DNA of 64,000 bases from CADCTP01 sp963849885 (GTDB lineage Bacteria > Actinomycetota > Actinomycetes > Mycobacteriales > CADCTP01), in the NCBI GenBank assembly GCA_963849885.1, contig CAWKIV010000018.1, positions 248,001 to 312,000 on the forward strand, read 5' to 3'. The position numbers and the translations under genes were made by a program. Below are positions 60,045 through 64,000 of this stretch, piece after piece. The first letter of the stretch is position 1. Each line of letters starts with the position of its first letter. Under the pieces are notes generated by a model. That model was given only the letters and a program-made list of their open reading frames with translations. It had not been told where the DNA came from and did no database searches.

Positions 60045-61436
60045 TCAGTTGAGACCCTTCTGGATCTCCTCCACGGCCTTCTGCGCCTCCTGCGCCGCCT
60101 GCGCCGCGTCGCCCTTGCCGGCGATGAGGTCGCTGAGCGCCTTGGGCACCGGCAGCGGCCCGAGGGTGGCGCCGACCAGGTCACCCTGACCCTGGGTCAG
60201 GCCCCACCGGTTGAAGGTCTCCGGCGACTCCTGCACCGCCTTGAGCACGTCCGCGCCGTAGAACTGGGACAGCGGCGCCTTGGTGTCGACCCCGGCCTTG
60301 AGCCCCTCCCACGCCTTCAGGTACGACGTGTCGCCGGCCGTCGGGCCCTGCCGCACGGGCACCTTGCCCTCCGGGGCGATGGCCAGCCAGTCCACGTACT
60401 TGTCGGACATCATGTACTTGATGAACTGGACGCTCGGGTCCTTGGCCGCGGCGGAGGTGGCCGCGAAGGACACCAGCTCGCCGTAGAGCGACGGCTCCTG
60501 GCCGTCCGGGCCCTTGATCGCGGTCACCACGCCGCTGTTCTTCGCCAGCCACGCCTTGTCCGCCTTGCACTGGGGGCAGCTCGGCAGCGCGTCGTTGCGC
60601 AGCCCGCCCAGCTCGTCGAGCAGGAAGGACGACCAGATGATCATCGCCGCCTTGCCGGCGAAGTAGGTCGCCCGGGTGGAGTCGACGTCCTGGTTGCCGC
60701 GGACCGAGTAGTCCCGGGCCAGCTTGCCGTACAGGTCGAACGCCCGGACGCACTGCGGCGAGTCCAGCGTGACCTTCCCCTCGTGGTCGACCAGCTCGCA
60801 GCCGTTCGCCTCGGCGAGGTACTCGAAGCTCTGCTGGGTGAAGGAGTCGCCCGGGGTGGTCGCCAGCGTGATCCCGGCGACGCCGCCCTTGTTCAGCGTC
60901 TGCGCCGCCCGCTCGATCGTCTCGAACGTGGTCGGCGGCTCCAGGCCGGCGGCCTGGAAGAGGTCCTTGCGGTAGACCAGCAGCTGCGCCCAGCCGTCGC
61001 TGGGCACCGCGAGCTGGCTGTCGCCGTCCTTCGTCAGCTCCAGGCTGCGGGCGGCGAAGGTGTCCGCGCCCAGCTCGTCCACCACCTTGCCCGCGATCTC
61101 GGTGCTGAGCAGGTCGTTGGACGCCAGCGAGCGGACCTGGGACAGCGGCAGCGCCGCGATGACGTCGGGCAGGTTGTCCGCCGCCGCGGCGGACGTCACC
61201 AGCTGGTCGAACTGGTCCTCGGCGACCGCGACGACCTCGACCTGGACGCCGGTCTTGGCGGTGAAGTCCGCGGCCATCTTCTTCTGCGCGGCGACCCGGT
61301 CGGCGACGTCCTCGATGGTCCAGACCTTGATCGAGTCGGCGTCGCCGCTGCCTTCGCCGTCACCGCCGCTGCAGCCGGCCGCGGCGACCAGCGCCAGGGT
61401 GGCCAGGAGCGTTGCTATCCGCTGTCCCGATCGCAT
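60045..61436 (-). CDS. sugar-type extracellular solute-binding lipoprotein
   Basis: A 463-residue family 1 solute-binding protein. Residues 1-22 are a lipoprotein signal (LATLALVAAAGC), so it is tethered outside the membrane and delivers ligand to the two permeases. Domain marks are DSIKVWTIEDVADRVAAQKK, LPDVIAALPLSQVRSLASND, VPSDGWAQLLVYRKDLFQAA and YFAGKAAMIIWSSFLLDEL. The sugar is unknown. ATG at 61436 was chosen over the longer open frame because the signal starts there. First gene of a three-gene operon. Confidence 0.9.
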   Translation of the reverse strand: MRSGQRIATLLATLALVAAAGCSGGDGEGSGDADSIKVWTIEDVADRVAAQKKMAADFTAKTGVQVEVVAVAEDQFDQLVTSAAAADNLPDVIAALPLSQVRSLASNDLLSTEIAGKVVDELGADTFAARSLELTKDGDSQLAVPSDGWAQLLVYRKDLFQAAGLEPPTTFETIERAAQTLNKGGVAGITLATTPGDSFTQQSFEYLAEANGCELVDHEGKVTLDSPQCVRAFDLYGKLARDYSVRGNQDVDSTRATYFAGKAAMIIWSSFLLDELGGLRNDALPSCPQCKADKAWLAKNSGVVTAIKGPDGQEPSLYGELVSFAATSAAAKDPSVQFIKYMMSDKYVDWLAIAPEGKVPVRQGPTAGDTSYLKAWEGLKAGVDTKAPLSQFYGADVLKAVQESPETFNRWGLTQGQGDLVGATLGPLPVPKALSDLIAGKGDAAQAAQEAQKAVEEIQKGLN

Positions 61437-61678
61437 CGGGGCCTCGCTTCCGACGTGCCGGAAGGGGGTGTCGAGCACCGGACACATCAGACGGCACGGT
61501 GCCGGCAATGACAAGTAACGATCGGATACGGGTGCGTCACGGCCCGTCTCCTCCCGCCGGCGACGCGACGGCGGTATTTCGGGCGCGGGGCGGGGCCGCC
61601 GGTCGCCCGGCGGCCCCCGCCCCGATCGGTGCCGGCGCCCGGTCAGCGGCCGGTGGGCGCGGCCGGGCGCGTGGCCGG

Positions 61679-61846
61679 TCAGCGCGGCCGGGCGCTGCTC
61701 CGCTGCGTGACCTGGTTGCGCAGCTGGGCGATCTTGGCCTTGCCCTCGGGGCTGCGCGCGTAGTCCTTGGCCTGCTGAATCATGCGCCGGCCCTGCGGGC
61801 TGGCGGCGAACGCGGCGGCCGCCGCGAACAGACCCTTGCGTCGCAT
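61679..61846 (-). CDS. 55-residue conserved-looking basic protein
   Basis: ATG at 61846 is preceded by AGGAGGACACG, one of the best ribosome sites in the window. The protein starts MRRKGLFAAAAAFAASPQGR and continues RMIQQAKDYARSPEGKAKIA; two SP(Q/E)G(R/K) turns separate amphipathic helices. It is highly basic and soluble. I recall small actinobacterial proteins with this look, but no function is known. It lies alone between the ABC operon and the hydrolase. Confidence 0.7.
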   Translation of the reverse strand: MRRKGLFAAAAAFAASPQGRRMIQQAKDYARSPEGKAKIAQLRNQVTQRSSARPR

Positions 61847-61994
61847 CGTGTCCTCCTGGTCGTGGGGGTGCCTATCCTCCTCCTACCCCGTCCGGGCGCG
61901 GCGATGCGGCGCGGCGCGGCACCCCCGGCGCCGGCCATCCGGCCCCACCGTAATCCGGTCGCGCGCGGCACCCGCGACTGGGACAGTCCGGCCC

Positions 61995-63030
61995 ATGGAC
62001 GCGCTGGCCCGACTCGACGCCCGGCTCCGCGAGTGGGCGGAGACCCGGGACTACTCCGGCATCGCCCGGATCACCGGTCCCGGCGGGGTCGTCTTCGAGG
62101 GGTGCTACGGGCTGGCCGACCGGGCCGGCGGGCTGCCGGTCACGCCGGCCACCCGCTTCGGGCTGGCCTCGTTCGCCAAGATGTTCACCGCGGTCGCGCT
62201 GCTCGACCAGGTCCGCGCCGGCCGGGCCGGCGTGGACAGCCGGGTGGTCGACCTGCTGCCGCCGGAGCGCCGGCCGTCGACGCTGCTCCCCGAGGTCACG
62301 CTGGAGCACCTGCTCACCCACACCTCCGGGATCGCCGACTACGCCGAGGAGGAGGGCGACGAGGCGGTCGACTACGCCGACCTGTGGGTGGACCGGCCGG
62401 TCCAGCGGTTCCGCCGGCCGGCCGACTTCCTGCCGCTGTTCGGCGACCTCCCGCCCTACCGGGCGCCCGGCGGGCCGTGGCGCTACTCCAACGCCGGCTA
62501 CGTGCTGCTCGGCCTGGTGATCGAGGAGCTGGCCGCGGCGCCGTACATCGACGTGGTCGGCGAGCGGGTCTTCGGGCCGGCCGGGATGGCCGACAGCGGC
62601 TTCTTCCCGCTGGACGAGGTGCGGCCGGACCTGGCGGTCGGCTACCTGCCGCCGGCCGAGCCCGGCGGGCCCTGGCGGACCAACATCTACTCGATGCCGG
62701 TCGTCGGCGGCGCGGACGGCGGCGCCTGCTGCACCGCCGCGGACCTGGACCGCTTCCTCCGCCGGCTGGACGACGGCACCCTGCTCGGCCGGGACCTGAC
62801 CGACGCGATGCTCACCCCGCGGGTGCCGGTCGGACCCGGGTCTGGACATGGGCTACGGCGTGCTGATCTACGCGGACAAGTGGGGGCACGGCGGCGGCGA
62901 CCCCGGCATCGAGATGCTGGCCCACCGGATGCCGAAGCAGGACGCGACCGTGGTCGCGCTGTGCAACGTGGAGGGCCTGGCCGCCGACGTGCGCGACCTG
63001 CTGGTGGAGACCGTCCACGCCACCCTCTGA
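61995..63030 (+). pseudogene. serine hydrolase of the class C beta-lactamase fold, one-base frameshift
   Basis: ATG at 61995 starts a cytoplasmic-looking (no signal) penicillin-binding-fold hydrolase: SFAKMFTAVALLD (SxxK nucleophile), HLLTHTSGIADYAEE, WRYSNAGYVLLGLV (YxN) and, after an extra T near 62838, GYGVLIYADKWGHGGGDPGI (HxG in place of KTG). It ends in VETVHATL at 63030. Corrected length is about 344 residues. Members are esterases, peptidases or lactamases; the substrate is unknown. Confidence 0.85.
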
Positions 63031-63033
63031 GGC

Positions 63034-64000
63034 TCAGCCCCCGTACGGGGTCCGGGTGAGGGTGGCGTGCACCATGCCGGTCAGCGTGACGATGTCGAAG
63101 ACGGGTAGCCCGGTCCGCTCCTGCAGCGCGGCCGCGAAGGGCACCAGGTCGGTGCACTCCAGCAGCAGCGCGCCGACCGCCGGCTCGGCCCGGACCAGCG
63201 CGTCGGCCCGGCCGAGCACCTCGCCGCGCAGCCGGCCCACGTCCAGCTCGGGCCGGCGTGCCTCCAGCATGACCTCGCGGAACTCCGGCTGGTCCTCCAT
63301 GCCGGCCACCGCGACCGGCACGTCGGCCGCGCCGGCGGCGGTCAGGTGCCGGGCGGTCAGCGCCGGCCGCTTCGCGGTGAGCACCCCGACCTTCTGGTCC
63401 GGCCGCAGCATCCGGTGCACCATCGGCAGCTGGACCAGGCTGGACGCGTACAGCGGGACGTCGACCGCGGCGGCCAGCTCCGGCTGGAAGAGCACCAGGA
63501 AGCCGCAGCCGGTGGTGATGGCGCCGGCCCCGCGGGCCTGCAGCCGGCGGGCCGCGGCCACGAACGGCGCCAGCAGCGTCGGGTCGGCCTGCGTGACCAC
63601 CCGCTCCGCGGTGGCCCCGGCCACCACCTCGTAGAGCACCGGGAAGCCGAACGTCGCCGGATTGCGGATGTGCCCGGGGATCTTGGTGAAGCTGGTGTCC
63701 AGCCCGATCACCCCGATCGGCACCGCGGTCACCGCGGCCGCCCCACCGGCACCAGCCGGCGCGCGGGCACGCCGCGGGCCGGCGAACCGGCCGACCCGGA
63801 ACGGCGCCAGCTCCGCCCCGGCCGGCTCGCCCGCGACGATGCCGGCGACCAGCTCCCCGGCCGCCGGCGCCAGCCCCATCCCGATCGTGCCGTGTCCACA
63901 GGCGACGGTCAGGTTCCGGTACGGCGCGGCCCGGCCGAGCAGCGGGATGCTGTCCGGGGTGCACGGCCGGAAGCCGCGCCACACCTCGACGGTCTCGGTC
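63034..64000 (-). CDS. D-amino-acid dehydrogenase C-terminus fused to an aspartate/glutamate racemase-family protein (runs off the right edge)
   Basis: The gene enters from the right. The first 70 or so residues visible are the end of a DadA-like FAD oxidoreductase (VWRGFRPCTPDSIPLLGR, HGTIGMGLAPAAGELVAGIV, LAPFRVGRF). After an Ala/Gly/Pro/Arg-rich linker, about 240 residues are a racemase-family protein (IGVIGLDTSFTKIPGHIRN) with the two catalytic cysteines in ITTGCGFLVLF and LLLECTDLVPF. Together they would oxidise or racemise the same amino acids. The linker contains a GTGA in the +1 frame, exactly what two overlapping genes would show, so a lost or gained base could have fused two genes artificially. 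Confidence 0.75.
   Translation of the reverse strand, partial: TETVEVWRGFRPCTPDSIPLLGRAAPYRNLTVACGHGTIGMGLAPAAGELVAGIVAGEPAGAELAPFRVGRFAGPRRARAPAGAGGAAAVTAVPIGVIGLDTSFTKIPGHIRNPATFGFPVLYEVVAGATAERVVTQADPTLLAPFVAAARRLQARGAGAITTGCGFLVLFQPELAAAVDVPLYASSLVQLPMVHRMLRPDQKVGVLTAKRPALTARHLTAAGAADVPVAVAGMEDQPEFREVMLEARRPELDVGRLRGEVLGRADALVRAEPAVGALLLECTDLVPFAAALQERTGLPVFDIVTLTGMVHATLTRTPYGG

Overview
The window is high-GC actinobacterial chromosome. Four things point there: a reductase for cofactor F420 (8590-9261), a mycothiol-type maleylpyruvate isomerase-like protein (10831-11568), a FasR-FabD-FabH-AcpP-FabF locus, and blocks that match the Mycobacterium/Streptomyces backbone order (panB; RNase H/CobC plus zinc ribbon; peroxiredoxin-DUF3052-aceE; fab genes followed later by DUF3145). 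A Micromonosporales-type genome fits best, but nothing here fixes the genus.

Layout. 1-11.6 kb is backbone: nadE, a methyltransferase, panB, an XRE/ImmA protease-regulator with a conserved-looking partner, an SDR, a beta-lactamase-fold lipid-anchored or membrane-anchored protein, the F420:NADP reductase overlapping a metal-receptor-like protein, and an RNB ribonuclease. 11.7-15.6 kb is an atypical patch with visibly more A/T: a SHOCT membrane protein, a secreted repeat protein, micro-ORFs and an excisionase-like HTH. 15.6-28.5 kb returns to backbone, with a lipoprotein/membrane pair, RNase P RNA, TauE, a transporter remnant with a universal stress protein, RNase H/CobC, the zinc-ribbon protein, an odd histidine kinase, an adenylate-kinase-like gene, a TrmH methyltransferase and a NarL-type two-component pair. 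29.4-35.1 kb is an integrated segment: a kinase, a GH65 phosphorylase and a truncated beta-phosphoglucomutase (a glycoside phosphorolysis operon), gene scraps, a tyrosine integrase and tRNA-Val at the right edge. 35.2-45 kb carries SURF1, AhpE, DUF3052, pyruvate dehydrogenase aceE, a DNA glycosylase, an amidohydrolase, pirin and a PHP protein. 44.6-51.2 kb is the fatty-acid synthesis operon (fasR, fabD, fabH, acpP, fabF, accD), followed by a leaderless vapBC pair, a PIG-L deacetylase and DUF3145. 53.8-57.6 kb is a cluster of three PAP2-related membrane proteins, one fused to a kinase-like domain. 58-61.4 kb is a sugar-type ABC importer without its ATPase. The right end has a beta-lactamase-fold hydrolase and a dehydrogenase/racemase reading frame that runs off the window.

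A striking property is the number of single-base frameshifts: about fifteen recognisable genes are interrupted, with a dense cluster in fabH, fabF and accD. Because those genes should be essential, sequencing or assembly indels are the likeliest cause for most. A few shifts sit in real repeats (a 17-bp duplication, a 33-bp repeat, a Gly/Pro linker repeat) and could be biological.

The best candidates for undescribed biology are the PAP2/kinase membrane cluster, the ImmA/partner pair with a palindrome over its translation start, the secreted Gln/Arg-ladder protein with its micro-ORFs, the FabD with a lipoyl-like tail, and the two-armed 20-bp array between nadE and its convergent neighbour.
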